Origin: Hericium rajendrae
Taxonomy: Eukaryota > Basidiomycota > Agaricomycetes > Russulales > Hericiaceae
Assembly (NCBI GenBank): GCA_033439255.1
Contig: CM065885.1
Span: 1,426,001-1,490,000, forward strand
Length of the DNA: 64,000 nt
Direction of reading: 5' to 3'
A program made the position numbers and the translations under genes. This document shows, in pieces, positions 35,607 through 47,604 of the stretch. The number at the start of each line of letters is the position of its first letter. Position 1 is the first letter of the stretch. The notes beneath the pieces are model-generated. The model worked only from the letters and a program-made list of their open reading frames with translations. It made no database searches and was not told where the DNA came from.

Positions 35607-36958
35607 ATGCCCCCCAAAAAATCCCCTACCGACGAACCTGTGACTTTGACTTTCAAGGAATTCCTGGATGCCGAACCGCCCAATTATAGACAATACCCCA
35701 GCAATTGGCTCACAACCTTTTCCTCGGTTGACGAACAGTCTACCACTTGCCAGTGGGCAAAGGATCGCCTAAGTTTGGTTTCGTTGGATAAAAAACAATG
35801 GATCTGGCAGACGGACCCTACATATCTCCAATTTCAACGTGCCATCGACAAAGAATCACTCAAAGTGCTAGTTGTTCAGGAGATTCCTTTTGAATATCCC
35901 CGCAATGAAGCAGATGTGGCGTGCGTTCAATTTTAGTCTCGTTGAAGCCTTATTAATCGTCTGCATGTCCAGCATTGCGATAGAGGCTCAAGTTCTGCAG
36001 CCTATATGGCATATCGGTAAATCATGGATTCCAAATCCAAAGATCTGTCGCGCAACGAGTGGTATACAGTGGAAATCCGAACTGCTCAATGAAGCATATA
36101 TGAAGTCGTCTTCTGCTCAGCCATCAGAGCCTCTCGACGACACGATAGATGGCCCAGCAGACCTACAATACCAGCTCCGACTTCGATGTATGTCTTCCTA
36201 ATGTTCCATAGATTACATTGTTCATTGTTCATTGCATTTGCAGCTGCTACCGTCACATCTGATACTCCTGTGCATATAAATACGCGTTCTACTATGGGTG
36301 GAGTCCGTGTCGACAAGATATATGCCCTTTCTTACCAAGGCCACAACGGCGCATTCACGCGCTTAGGCATCAAGTCACAAACAGGCATGGAGGCTTTCTC
36401 AGTCCATAGCTCCAATCAATACTTGAAACGAGGCAAGATGTGGTGCATCCAGGGTGTCAAGGCGGAAGACCACCTCAAAGCATTGCTCCCCGTGGAATTG
36501 AAGGTAGCCCGTCTAAATCCATATCCGGTTTGCTGCTACAAACCCTTTTTATATAGAGAGACGGATACATTCAAGAATCTTTGATGGAAGAAATAGCTAA
36601 GCGTGAATATGTCCTTGGCACGTTCAACCGGATGACGCCGCGATCATCGTCCAACCATGCTGGTGTCAGAATGACTGTGGCAATCTTGCAACAAGCCATC
36701 CGGTACGGTGACCATTACGGAGCGAGATTCGTCATGGCTACGACCTACCGTGCGAGTATCATTCTCGACCTCCAGAGCATTGGCGACCTGAAGAGCCGCA
36801 AGACGAATCCTGATATAGAAGATAAAACGCTCCGGTGGGCATTTGTGGACGCGAAGCATGTCAGACATGCATTTGCTTATATTTTCTGGTTTGCTTGCCA
36901 AACGGTTCGTAAAGAGCTGGTCGAGTATGAGAAGACTACGGAAGCGACGCAGGAATAG
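35607..36958 (+). CDS. Unrecognised four-exon protein, 396 residues
   Basis: Exons 35607-35920, 35973-36187, 36244-36503 and 36557-36958 give a continuous 396-residue frame from MPPKKSPTDEPVTLTFKEFL to TTEATQE. Introns are 52-56 bp with GT-AG ends. No signal peptide or membrane span. Conserved-looking stretches include MGGVRVDKIYALSYQGHNG, QGVKAEDHLKALLPVELK and a C-terminal AFAYIFWFACQTVRKELVEY. No catalytic motif is recognised. The codon use resembles neighbouring genes. The consistent phases make a gene likely; the function is unknown. Confidence 0.7.
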
Positions 36959-38529
36959 GGAAATTGAGGATAGGGTGCTTGTGGTCATACTGTTCGTAAT
37001 ATATGGTTGTTTGTTGAATTATCGCACTGCTTTCATACAACTCTCAAACCAACTTTGAACACCTCCGATGTGCTCAGGCCTCTCCAGCTTCGCCAAACAT
37101 AGACTGTGTACTAGTATGCAATGCATATATACATGTGCATTCTAGAGTGCTGCTCAAATTGCCGAAGCGTGGCCCCTTGCAGTCGCGACCTGTTCAGATG
37201 GGCACAAGAACTTCAATCCCTTGAGTCTGCCTAAAAGTCGTTGACCTGCGCAGCGTTTTAATTTAATACGAGGTCGAGCACTCTCCGACCAACACAAAAG
37301 ATGATACGACAAGGATGTCCTCCGACCCTGAACTCACGGATACTGCCACAGCCTTGCGATTGTCATGATGCCAAAATGATGCCGCCGCGTACGTCGAGCC
37401 CTTGAGTAGCAGCTTGCTTGACCGATCCTAGCATTTATTCAGCTACTCGATGTCCCACTATATGCTCTCCGCACTGTCAGATTGACAGACCACGAGTCTT
37501 CTCGATGAGTTGACCATAATGTGGCCGTTCAGACAAAGGGTCGACACTTTGTTCGAGCGCCTGCCAGGTGTCGCAAGAATGGGTCAACACAATCAGCCTT
37601 CTTGGGACGCGATATGCAATTAGTGCAGTGAAGGAGCATCCCGTTCCCAAAACATCATGGGAAGATCACATACCTGATGCTAAGTATCTTCGCCCCGAAG
37701 ACGCGGATGAAAAGTGGCATGCAAGTTCAAACAGAGCGGAGGGTGAATCATTCGAACAAGGAGTGCAGATACTGTGCAGATTTCGATAAGTATGATATAG
37801 TACGTGCACTTGCAGCAAGCGACTGTTCACGTTCTCTGACCCCCGCATGATCTCGCCTACAACATGGTTCTGCGATACCCTAGAGTGAGCAATCGCGAGA
37901 CGGGAAACGCAGCATGTCCCATACCTTTCAAAGTCCATTGACGAAATGCGCTCTCGCATCTATTCCAAAGTCTGGACGATACGACTACGCATCAGCATCG
38001 TCGTGCAGCAAGTTTCCTGCGACCGACCAACTGTGTTGCATGTTGCAATGACCACCTGTCTGTTCGTTCGCATTTGGATACAATGGCTTCCCATCTGGGC
38101 CCCTGCAAGCACCCACTTTCCATCCGGTTGAGCTTACGACGCTATTGCGTTAAGCGGCATTACATTAATATAATTAACGACCCTCAGCCTAGCCCATGCT
38201 TCATATGAAGGGCTCCTCCGGGGCCTGGAATTGTAATAGACGGACAAGTGATGAAATTCCATACACTTTGTGACGACGGGCATGTGCGCAACCATAGCCG
38301 CACATCTGTGAGCGAAACCGGGGGAGCTCATGACCGTGATACAGGCTTGCGACGGCAAGTCAGCCAGAAATAAAGGATGTTTGGATGAGTGAGGTCCGGA
38401 TGATGTATGTGGCGTATAGACGCAGGCAGGAGGTGATGAATGGTGGGATGAACTAGACAGATTGCAGACTCCAGTCAGGGTGTTTGTCCGTCCAGGTTGC
38501 GAAGTGCACTCATTACACTATGAGACTAA
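36959..38529. other. Intergenic, no gene supported
   Basis: About 1.6 kb of mixed sequence. The open frames are short and share no motif. Nothing resolved. Confidence 0.4.
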
Positions 38530-38810
38530 ACGAGGGTGAAAATCGCCACGCAAGGAGGTGAATTTGACGATTCACCATGTTCGAGGGTAAAGTTTCGGTG
38601 AAAGTCGAAATGTGGTGAATGCTGGTGGTCGAACATCTGGTCAGAATTATGTAGTGAAAGTGTGCATAGATTGGTTATTTTTCACCCTCCAGCAGCAACC
38701 TCAAAGATGAATATCACTGTTTGTCGATGATTTTCACCTCGTGGCGCAGTGACTATCACTTACAAACTCGGTGAATCAGATGGTGAATTTCACTACCTTT
38801 TCCGCCGATT
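38530..38810. repeat. Cluster of GGTGAA / TTCACC words
   Basis: In about 280 bp the word GGTGAA (or GTGAA) and its complement occur more than ten times, for example GAGGGTGAAAATC near 38532 and ATTTTCACCTCG near 38727, which form an inverted pair. The arrangement resembles subterminal repeats of a DNA transposon, but the ends are not defined. Confidence 0.45.
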
Positions 38811-39144
38811 TTGGGCCTTTTCCATCAGTATCCCGATGGTACTCTCCTTTGGTGGGGCAATTCATGGGTCCTATTCCGAGGCGCCAAAGACCCGAGGTCG
38901 AAGGGAAAAAAATGAGATACGGCAACTGGAACACTGAGATTGTACCGAATTTATCCTCTACGCTATTGTTGTACCATTTGGAAATTGTAGCTCGCACAGA
39001 TGGAAGGAGTGTAGTCAACGTAGTGCAAATGCAAGGGTCGAGTGCACCAGAAGTCGCCGCAGAGCGTCAGTCTGTATATCAACTGTATATGACTGTCTTA
39101 GGACTTATCTTGCCGATTACGTCAACATTGCAGAACGAAACGTT

Positions 39145-39579
39145 GTGCACAGGCCCCCGGAAGCTCCACCAAGGGTTTGTCTGGAAAATAGCATATTTGA
39201 GGGCAAATTTTGGCAAAACGTCTCCCCAAAGATAGCATTTTCGAGGTCCAATCCATGCGATGTCCCCCCATCCATAACATATTTGAGGCGAATGGCATGT
39301 TTCCCGACAGGGAGGTCAAGGCCTCCGGCCGCAATGGGTTGGTGATGAGGGGAAATGGTTGGAAAAAGCAACAAATTGTCGTTGGAAGGCTTCTTTTGCA
39401 AGCCAGATTAGACCCTGCAGCGCCGCAGGCACAAAAAAGTACGCCGAAAAGCGGTGCTACACGTATAACCCCTCCCCGAGATAGCATATTTAGGCCTCAA
39501 AGCATTGCATATTTGAGGGCAAAATTTGGTCTTCCCGCCGGGGAAACCTTTGGTGGAGCTTCCGGGGGCCTTTGTGCAC
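39145..39579. mobile_element. Inverted-repeat element with GTGCAC ends
   Basis: Ends pair over about 35 bp: GTGCACAGGCCCCCGGAAGC at the left against the complement of the right end, GTGCACAAAGGCCCCCGGAA, continuing through GCTCCACCAA. The 435-bp interior carries several copies of AGCATATTTGAGG-like words in both orientations. Whether GTGCAC is part of the ends or a 6-bp target duplication cannot be told because it is itself a palindrome. Non-coding MITE-like unit, about 150 bp upstream of MRM2. Confidence 0.75.
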
Positions 39580-39727
39580 TGACGTCGTCGTCCATAGTCA
39601 CGACTTGCCTCCTTCAACAAAGCTGTGAGTATCAGTAGTATCTCTTCATGAAAGGACATTCCCAAGAGATCTATCCAGAAAACTGAATGTTTCCCTGTTT
39701 GTTTGGCAGCTTTTCGGCGACCAGTTG

Positions 39728-40673
39728 ATGTCCTTCCGCCCTAGTCCAGCTGTTTTTCGTGGTGGCAAATCTACATCGTCCAAGAACTGGCTTTCGCGAC
39801 AATCCGGCGACGTTTATACCCGCAAGCGACTACAGAGCACAGATGACTGGCGGTCTCGATCCGCTTTCAAGCTTCTGGAGCTGAACGAGAAATACGACAA
39901 TTTTCTGCGTAAACCGCACGTGCGCAGCATTGTGGACCTCGGTGCTGCGCCTGGAGGCTGGAGCCAAGTCGTTGCAAGACTTCACGGCCATCATCTTGAC
40001 AGATCGGGTTCAGCAGAACGGTATGGACTGCCAGGCGACGTGGACGAGTCTTCGCAGCTCGAGGCGATCAGTGAGGATGCTGCCGGCCAAAGCTCGAGCT
40101 CTGCGGCTAAAGGAGAGCATCGTGGCAAGACAAGGAGGGGTGTGAAGATTGTTGCAGTAGACAAGCTTCGCATGCAACCCATATCCGGTGTGCATTCCCT
40201 TCAGATGGACTTTTTGTCCCCCGAAGCCGACAGTACCGTTGGCGCCCTGTTCAAAACCGACACCAATCCACAAGGCAAAGTCGATGTCATCCTGTCGGAC
40301 ATGATGGCCAATATGACGGGCAACTCAGTACATGACATCGAGGCGAGCCTTGACATCTGCCAGGCAGTATGGCAGTTTGCGAGTCGCCATCTCAGAACAG
40401 CTAAGAATATAGGACATCCTCGCGGCGGCGTCTTGCTGTATGTCATCTTTTGTCTTCCTTTTGCGAAGAACTCAGCCCTATAATTCGGTTTCATTTAGCA
40501 TCAAACACTTCCAACATCAAAGTCTGCAAGAGTTTCGGGATCAACATCTAACACCCCACTTCCGCAGCGTGCTGTACATCAAACCCAACGCCAGCCGCTC
40601 TGAGTCTAGTGAAGGCTATTGGTTATGCCTTGGCTTTCGCCCGTCCAAGGGCGGGGAAGGGGAGGAGCCTTGA
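39728..40673 (+). CDS. MRM2: Mitochondrial rRNA 2'-O-methyltransferase (FtsJ/RrmJ family)
   Basis: Two exons, 39728-40437 and 40499-40673, give 294 residues. The start MSFRPSPAVFRGGKSTSSKN is basic and Ser-rich, which suits mitochondrial import. Family marks: DWRSRSAFKLLELNEKY (first Lys of the K-D-K-E tetrad), SIVDLGAAPGGWSQVV (SAM site), VDVILSDMMANMTGN (Asp), LIKHFQH (Lys, restored by splicing) and SSEGYWLC (Glu). An insertion of about 65 polar residues stands between the SAM loop and KIVAVDKLRM, longer than in bacterial RrmJ but comparable insertions occur in fungal Mrm2. Mrm2 methylates a uridine in the peptidyl-transferase loop of the mitochondrial large-subunit rRNA. Spb1 and Trm7, the other fungal FtsJ proteins, are larger or lack this N-terminus. 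Confidence 0.88.
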
Positions 40674-41029
40674 CTCGTATACGCATCTTCTCATCCCATG
40701 CAGGCGTTGGTTACCTCTGGATACAGGATATGATCACTAGGAACGATTTGCAGCGCGTGAGGGGCACGCCAATCATTGCTTCGGTACTTTAGATTACGAG
40801 TCCGAAACATGATAGTATGTCGTTTGGTTTGATTCAATATATCCCGTTGGACATGCCATCGCCAACGACGCGGAGAGCAAAGGCTCGATATTCTGAAGGC
40901 ACTGCATACAGTTCGTTACCCCGGCTGCTATAAAAGTGACTGAAGTTCTATTGTCGTCGCAGTCAATATAAAGATAACCTCCGTATCGTAGTACATTTTA
41001 CGAGAATATTTTGTCGACGCTTCTCAGCC

Positions 41030-43620
41030 TGATCGCAGTTTCTTGGAATTTATGTAAGGAATATCGATAGGATCAGAGAGTCAGACGTAGCACCGACGTA
41101 GATTCCGAAGATATTGAGAAGACCAAGTCCAATGGAGAATCGCAGCGAGACAACATCTTGCTTTTATATTTTCTGCTGAAAGCGACGCGGCATCGGGAGA
41201 AGGACTCTATTCAGAGGCAAAAAAAAAAAGGGGGAGCCGAGGGCGCAATGACTGACTTGTAATTTTTGCACACGAAACCTTCAGATTGGAGTTAGTCATA
41301 TAAAATGGTAGTAGAAGGTGTGATGCTCACAATGAAGAAGAGAAGGTTTATATGGAGCGGAAGACCGAGGCCGCCGGCATCCGGGGCATGTGAGTGCGGA
41401 ACAGACTCCAGAGGACACCGGAAGGAGACAGTCGGGCCGAGCCAAGCGCCTGAAGAACTGAGCGCGGAGCTAGCGGTGGCGAAGAGACCGAGTCGTATTG
41501 CAAGGGGATAGCATTGCAACCAGCCGGAGAGATGAGATCATGTGAAAAGACGGGTGAACGAGTGCATTGAAAAGCACCACAGGGCGCGAAGAGTGCATAT
41601 CGGCCGGGCGAAGAGGCATCAAAAGGCGAGACTAGCGATGAAGAGCAGCAACGATTATACATCGGTGAAGTTGAAAGGAATGAAAGTGGCCTTGTAGTCG
41701 AACAGGTCATGAAGGACTGTGCAGCTGGTGCAAAGACTGACTAGAAAGACTTGGTGATCAAAAGCGAGTAATTGAGAGAAAGGTACAGAGGCCAGGAGGC
41801 CTTGGAACGACAAAGGGCGTGGAGATAGAAGGCCGCACTGAAAAAACACGTAGAGGACGATAACCTCGGATGATTGGTCTGTACGTGAATAGCAAGGACA
41901 AGTGACAGATATTAGAGCTTACCAAGAATGAACAGGTGAAACCTCAGAAAAGAACAGGAACACAGGCTTCGAGAACGTCGGCATAGCGGGGGAAGGACGC
42001 ACAGATGAGATGCCAGAACGGCAGCGACCGAGGAAAAAGCGCACAACGCAACAATAAAATGCCCGAACACGTGCATCAACAGGGAACATTGATACAAAAT
42101 CGGAATGAAATAGAGCGGAGTAGGTATGGCGGATAATATGGAATGGGATGAGAGTGCACGGGCGAGGTCAAGGGCTGTATGTGCAGGAAGAGGAAGAAGA
42201 AGTGGCAAGGCACGAATCGTGTATGTCGGCCTGGTGCGAGGATATAAGGGCAGAACGGAGCACAAAGCCAAAAAAAAAAAAAACAGAGACAATCCAAGTG
42301 AACAGCGCTCGGGTGAGGAGCGCTGGCGAAGTGAAGGGTTGAAAGTGGCTGGCGTAGCCGGAAATATTGTAAAAGAGTGGATGAGAAAGGCTTGACGCTC
42401 GAAAGTGGGTAACAAAAAAAAGGGCATAAAGGCGCGGAGGCCTCGGTGTGGCGAAGGTGAAGAGGGCAGACAGTACAAAAGCGGTATAGAGATACATCGG
42501 GGCAGGATGTCGAGGGGAGGAATGAAAGGATTTGAGCGCGGCGGGGCGTTGCTTGTCGTGGCTGAGCCACGCTCTGTCGCTAAACGGGCAGACCTGGGGC
42601 GGGATGGCTGACAGACGAAGCAGAACGGAATGGATGAAAGACGGCTGCGTTAATAGCGTCCGGAGTATGGAAGGGAGAACAGGAACTTACGCCGACGTCA
42701 CGGGGTTTGCCACCAACTCTAGAAGCCGTCGCTGAAGGCGCTGAACTGGGAGCACCGAGAGCGTTCTCCGTTACCGCTGAGCCGTGCCGTATCGCTGGAT
42801 CGCTGGGGACGCTGATCCGCGGAATATGAATGACCGGGGAACGAATCGATAACGGAAGAAGGACGGCGGCGGGAGGGGAAAAGGAAGAGGGATCGCTAAA
42901 GGCGCTGAACTGGGATATCCTATCTGCGCTCGGATGATGGAGCGGTCTTGTCATCGCTACATTGCGCGGGATAAGGCATCGCTGACGGCTCTGGACTGAT
43001 GTAGTTGGCTGACAGATGGCGGCCGGATGGAGGAAGGGAAAGGAGGGCGGGATGGACGGCGTCGAAGAGCGCGGATCAGGACGGCGCGGGCTCTTGAGAG
43101 GCAGAAGCGAGGTCCAAACTAGCCGACAGACGAGTCCGAGAATGAGAAAGAAAAGGACTCGCTGTATAAAGGCGGTGGCGGTCTAAGAAGAAGCTCTAAA
43201 AGAAGTAAACCCGACGGCGAAGGTAGAATAAGAGGGGAAAGGGTGAAAGAATGGCTGCAGTTAATGCTGACCCCCGAGATAGAGGCTGAGGACTGCCTTG
43301 TCAAGGTGGTAGGGGTAAGGAAAGAGCAAGAGAACAGAGGCCTGCTTTTATACATGGGTACGGCTGGCAGATCCGGAAGAGTTGGCTAGACTGTCTCGTG
43401 GTGCTTAGCAAAGCGCTGCGGTCCAATTCCTAATACGTGCCCGCAACGCATGAGCAGAAAACTTCAGCGTCATGACTTTCTGTTACAGCACGCAATAGCA
43501 TGATTTCCAGTGAGGCGAGGTCTGGGTATTGACGATCGGCGGTAAGAGCATTTTCGAAACAGAAAAGAGTCAGATGCGCTGTTGTGACCGGGGCGAGACC
43601 AGTTAAATACGGCGATGATA
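41030..43620 (-). repeat. Unclassified 2.6-kb dispersed repeat, copy 1
   Basis: Reads on the minus strand; the plus-strand copy is at about 52640-55420. From its start it has GGCTATTGCG-like sequence, TTAGGAATTGGAC, a TATA-like element (TATAAAAGC near 43350), then a pyrimidine-rich body with degenerate tandem units. These contain CAGCGCCTTYAGCGATA and GTCAGCC (near 42735, 42900 and 42980 here). Two splice-donor-like sites (GACGTCGGCGTAAGT near 42680 and GGTAAGCTCT near 41920) are shared by both copies. No reading frame is conserved, so the long frames here are products of its base bias. Exact ends and class are unknown. Confidence 0.7.
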
Positions 43621-44698
43621 ACGGGTGATTGATACTGTATAAGGCTTATCTATGCAGACATACTAGAAGACGTTTCCCGGAATTATTTACATTACAAAAG
43701 AGGAAAGAAAAAGGCCTGTGCGTCGGACAGATAGCCCGCCGACCACTTACAGTTACCGACGCACGCATTGCTTTGACTGGCGGCGACACCCGATTGATAG
43801 ATCCATATGCCATGCTCGAGTATAGTCCGTCGAAGTCTACATGAAATGGAGGCTAATATCAATGCATGGAATGTAATTCAAAACCCACCACTGATGCTAG
43901 AGCTCAAAGATTCACTTAGTGGTCTCGATTCACTACCTGGCATATCCAAGACGGGAGTAGTACGCACGTGTTGTTCAACGAATTCCAGAAGATGATACAG
44001 GATTGAGACGGCCCTGATGGCAGGGTATGTTCTGGGAGGCAGAGACCCTGGAAAGCAGAGCAGGAATCACAAGGGGGATGAGGGTGAAGCGGCAGACTAG
44101 CGGCAGAGGCTGAAACTCAAACTACCGTCAGATTCTAGATCGGCCGCGACGCGCAAATTGCCGAGGGGCCGACCACTCGGAACCCATGGCGATCGCATAG
44201 AGCCTAGTCGGGGCTTCAGAGCTTCTTCTGGACTTATATGTTTTTATTTCTCCAGATTTACGATAACTGGTCTCGACGTCGATCTTGACGTCGATCAAAT
44301 GAAGAATTAAGCCAGCATGAAGACGCCGCAGAGCTGGTTTGATGATCATCACTCAATGAGAAAGATTGCAGCGACGTCTGACATTGAAAGTTGACAAGAA
44401 TTGTCAGAACATGATAAACTAAGTGCACGAAATGTTTTTCGGGACTATTCGATCCATAGCTTCAAATATCACGTCCGGAAGACATCGACGCCTGATCCGA
44501 GATTCGGCGCTACTCTGGTTAGATCACAAACCGATCAGACAAACAGTAGCCTAGAGCAACAGTTTTTAAGTCAGGTGCTACACGATGAAAACAGAAAACC
44601 TACTGGATCTGCCAGTCGTCGGTCTCAGAGAGACATGTTCCGCCCGTGTTAGCGCCGCTCGTACAACCAATCTGTATCGTGGTTCCTATGTTTGCCTG
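43621..44698. other. Intergenic, no gene supported
   Basis: About 1.1 kb with no motif. The part nearest 44698 is the likely 3' untranslated region of the secreted-protein gene on the minus strand. Confidence 0.4.
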
Positions 44699-45433
44699 TT
44701 ATGCGACATGAGCCAGGTTCGAATGGGTTGAACATGTCGTCAAAGGGCTCACAAAGTCATCCCAGCAATATTCAAGGAGCCTGTTGCTGAGGTTGTCCCA
44801 TTCAAACTCGCAGTCGCTGAAGAAAACAAGGACAGAGTTGCCGGAGTCCACGAAAAACGTCTGTCCAATGGCTACGCCGCAGGCTGATTCAGAAATTTGT
44901 GAAACTTAGCATCATTGGACGTACATACCGTTGTTGGTCCCGAGGATTTTCATAGCTTGAGCTATGACTGCGCAGTTTGCTGGCGTTGGTGCCAGCGCAG
45001 TCGTGGAAGTGCACGATTCGAGGCCTGATAACCATATGAAATCAATGGCGAAATGCCCTCAATAGTCGCCCGGCTTACAGGCTTGGCCACAGAAGCACTC
45101 ATTGTTGACTGGTGTCGTACACTCGGAAGAATCTCTTCTCTCGAGAAGGCGGGTTGCAGGCCGAGGCGAACGCGACACCTTAGAGGCGCTGTGATCGCAG
45201 GCGAACGTAGCAAAGGTGACGTTCTGCCCCTCGACGGGAACGTGGTTGGTGCTGACGACTTTAGCCCCAGGGCATCGTGCTGGGTCAGGTGTCCTTCCTG
45301 AGGAGAATCTCCATTAAGTGTGTAACTCTAAATGAAGCGGGGGGAGCGTACCTTCAACAGATTCCGCAGCCTGAGTAAATGAGATGAGAGCAAGGACAAC
45401 TAGAGCAGGGAGAGCTACCATGATAGAGCGCAT
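44699..45433 (-). CDS. Small secreted cysteine-rich protein
   Basis: Exon 1 (from 45433) gives MRSIMVALPALVVLALISF and TQAAESVE, a signal peptide. Exon 2 gives GRTPDPARCPGAKVVSTNHV, PVEGQNVTFATFACDHS, a basic stretch with ERRDSS that could be a Kex2-type cleavage site, then VNNECFCGQAC. Exon 3 gives LESCTSTTALAPTPANC, and exon 4 gives ACGVAIGQTFFVDSGNSV, VFFSDCEFEWDNLSNRLLEYC and a Thr/Ser-rich end at 44699. Introns are 45-56 bp. From recall, secreted proteins with this layout (an N-terminal VSTTHVPVEGQ-like block, an Arg-rich link, a Cys-rich domain) are common in wood-decay basidiomycetes and have no assigned function. It stands between the 2.6-kb repeat and OTC. Confidence 0.75.
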
Positions 45434-46063
45434 TCCGAGGGTAAAGCGGTTGGAGACTGCAAGACAATACGGCCCTCTTTTAAAGCCAAAGAGAGTTCAC
45501 ATGTCATGAAATTCCGATTCACGAACGTGGCACAATCTAAGAATGCTCTACGCATGCTGTAAGGCGGAATTTGATACACCCATGCGGGTGTAACGTCACC
45601 GAGTATGATGGTGTGAATACAACGGCAGGGAAGGACAGTTTGTTCCCAGAGATGAGGGGGGTTGCGAAGGACCGGCGGGCGTAGAGCGCGCCGACAAACG
45701 ACGGCGCTTGTGGTCGCTTTGGGAGGGAACCTACTAGTAAGGGATATGCACGTTAGAGTTCCAGTTTCACAGACCCCTTACTGGAACGTCTTTGAGAACG
45801 TCGATAGAATGAACTGCAGAACTCATCCTCGGCATACCGTGGTGTTGGAGGAGGAAATGCAAGTTCGTTGACGCGACTTGGGGGACCTCCGAATGCCGGA
45901 CCAGTCCCGGACCGCGCCAAAGGGCAGGTCCACGAAGTGTCCACGAGCGCTTCGTTTGCTCGAGCCGCTGCGAGTCAAGATTTTGTTTTCTACAGCTACA
46001 GTACTTACTTGAGTTCTCTGTCGTCTCCTGGGTAGATCTGGCCAGCAGCAGTTTCCTTCAGCC

Positions 46064-47364
46064 ATGCACGCCATTCCTCATCTCATGACATTGGCTGACC
46101 TTACTGGTCCCCAGATTCTTCGTCTCGTCACCCACGCTCATTTCCTCAAGCAGGTCTCTCTTCCATGGCTCGCACCTCAGTTCACGACCCAAGGCAAGCG
46201 AGGACAGCTGCGAATGCCCTCCCAATCCTTGTTCAACAAGTCGATCGCCCTTCTCTTCTCTAAGCGCAGCACCCGCACTCGCGTCGCTGCCGAGACTGCG
46301 TCTGTCCTGCTGGGTGGTCGTGCGCTGTTTCTGGGCCGTGAAGACATCCAGCTTGGTGTAAACGAGTCTGCACGGGATTCCGCGCGTGTCATTGGCGGAA
46401 TGTGCCAGGGCATATTCGCGCGCGTCGGCGATCACTCTGAAATAGAGGTATGCGCGCCAATCTCTCCGTTGTCGACGTGTCTAACTCGAGCCTAGGAAAT
46501 TGCCCGGCACTCGCCTGTCCCCGTCCTGAACGCGTTGTCTTCACTATGGCACCCGACGCAAACTCTGGCTGACGTCTTGACTCTGCACGAGCATGCGGCG
46601 GTCTTTGACGGGCAGCCGATACAAGAGACCAAGCCGTATAGAATTGTTTCGCTACCCAAGCTTCGTCCCCTTACAGTCGCATACGTTGGTGATTCGGCCA
46701 ACGTTCTGCACGACATGCTCGTCACATATCCACGGCTAGGACATTCACTCCGCGTAGCTACTCCTCCACAGCCAATGTATCAGTGCCCTGAGCCGGTCTG
46801 GAACCGCGTCAGGGAGCTTGGCTGTGACAAGAAAATCTGGTGGGGTTCAGACCCGCGAGAAGCCGTAAAAGGCGCAGACGTTGTGGTTACTGACACTTGG
46901 TACGCACCACTCCCACGTTTGTCGAGTTTGACTAAGATGTGTCATTGCAGGATCTCTATGGGTCAAGAAGCAGAAAAGGAACAGCGCCTCAAGGACTTCC
47001 AAGGCTATCAGGTTACTGAGCAGCTGTGTGCTGAGGGTGGCGCCAACCCCAACTGGAAGTTCCTTCACTGCCTCCCGCGCAAGCCGCATGAGGTGGACGA
47101 CGAGGTATGAGCTCATCGTGATTGCCCTGGACATCAGTTTCTGATCTGTCCAGGTGTTCTATGGGAGACGCTCCTTAGTCTGGCGCGAGTCGGACAACCG
47201 CAAGTGGAGCATCATGGCTGCGTTCGAGTGAGTACTTGTGTCATTTTCATTTGCGCTGGCCAGCTGAACTGAGATGGTTTGACAGTCTGCTCTTCGGAAA
47301 ATGGGATGTCACAGGCGAGCGAGGTCTGCGAAAACCAGAGCCGGAAGAGACTCCGGACGCGTAA
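46064..47364 (+). CDS. ARG3: Ornithine carbamoyltransferase
   Basis: Four exons: 46064-46447, 46496-46899, about 46951-47104 and about 47155-47364, the last two junctions less exact. The product makes citrulline from ornithine and carbamoyl phosphate in arginine synthesis. Motifs: SKRSTRTR (carbamoyl phosphate), [55 protein letters not shown], and [19 protein letters not shown] with the catalytic Cys. The end is [16 protein letters not shown]. The start [17 protein letters not shown] carries no mitochondrial presequence. Either the enzyme is cytosolic, as in budding yeast, or an upstream exon was missed; an AG-rich pyrimidine tract near 46050 leaves that open. The gene ends 240 bp before glycogen synthase. 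Confidence 0.94.
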
Positions 47365-47604
47365 AAAGAGGCAGTTCGCTGCCTGATGTGCAGGGTAGAT
47401 GGGAGGCCGTGAATCTGATAGATAGAATGATTTGGATGAAAATAATAATATTTGACGCGACACACGTGACAGTATGTGACGTCACGGATGCGGGGAAACG
47501 AGTTGGCTGAGTTCGGACAAGTGGTTGATTTCACGAAGCTAGCCCCGCCCACTCCTCTCTCCCTCTTTGCCACTCCTTTCTCTCCTCATTCCACGTTCAG
47601 CACC

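Noticed and set aside
42076-42570. Long Phe/Leu/Ser-rich frames in the 41-43.6 kb repeat, and similar ones at 53.7-54.6 kb
   Set aside because: They are not conserved in sequence or frame between the two repeat copies, so they reflect pyrimidine-rich repeat DNA.
44705-44745. GGTTCGAAT word resembling a tRNA B box
   Set aside because: No matching A box or acceptor stem, and it lies at the 3' end of the secreted-protein gene.
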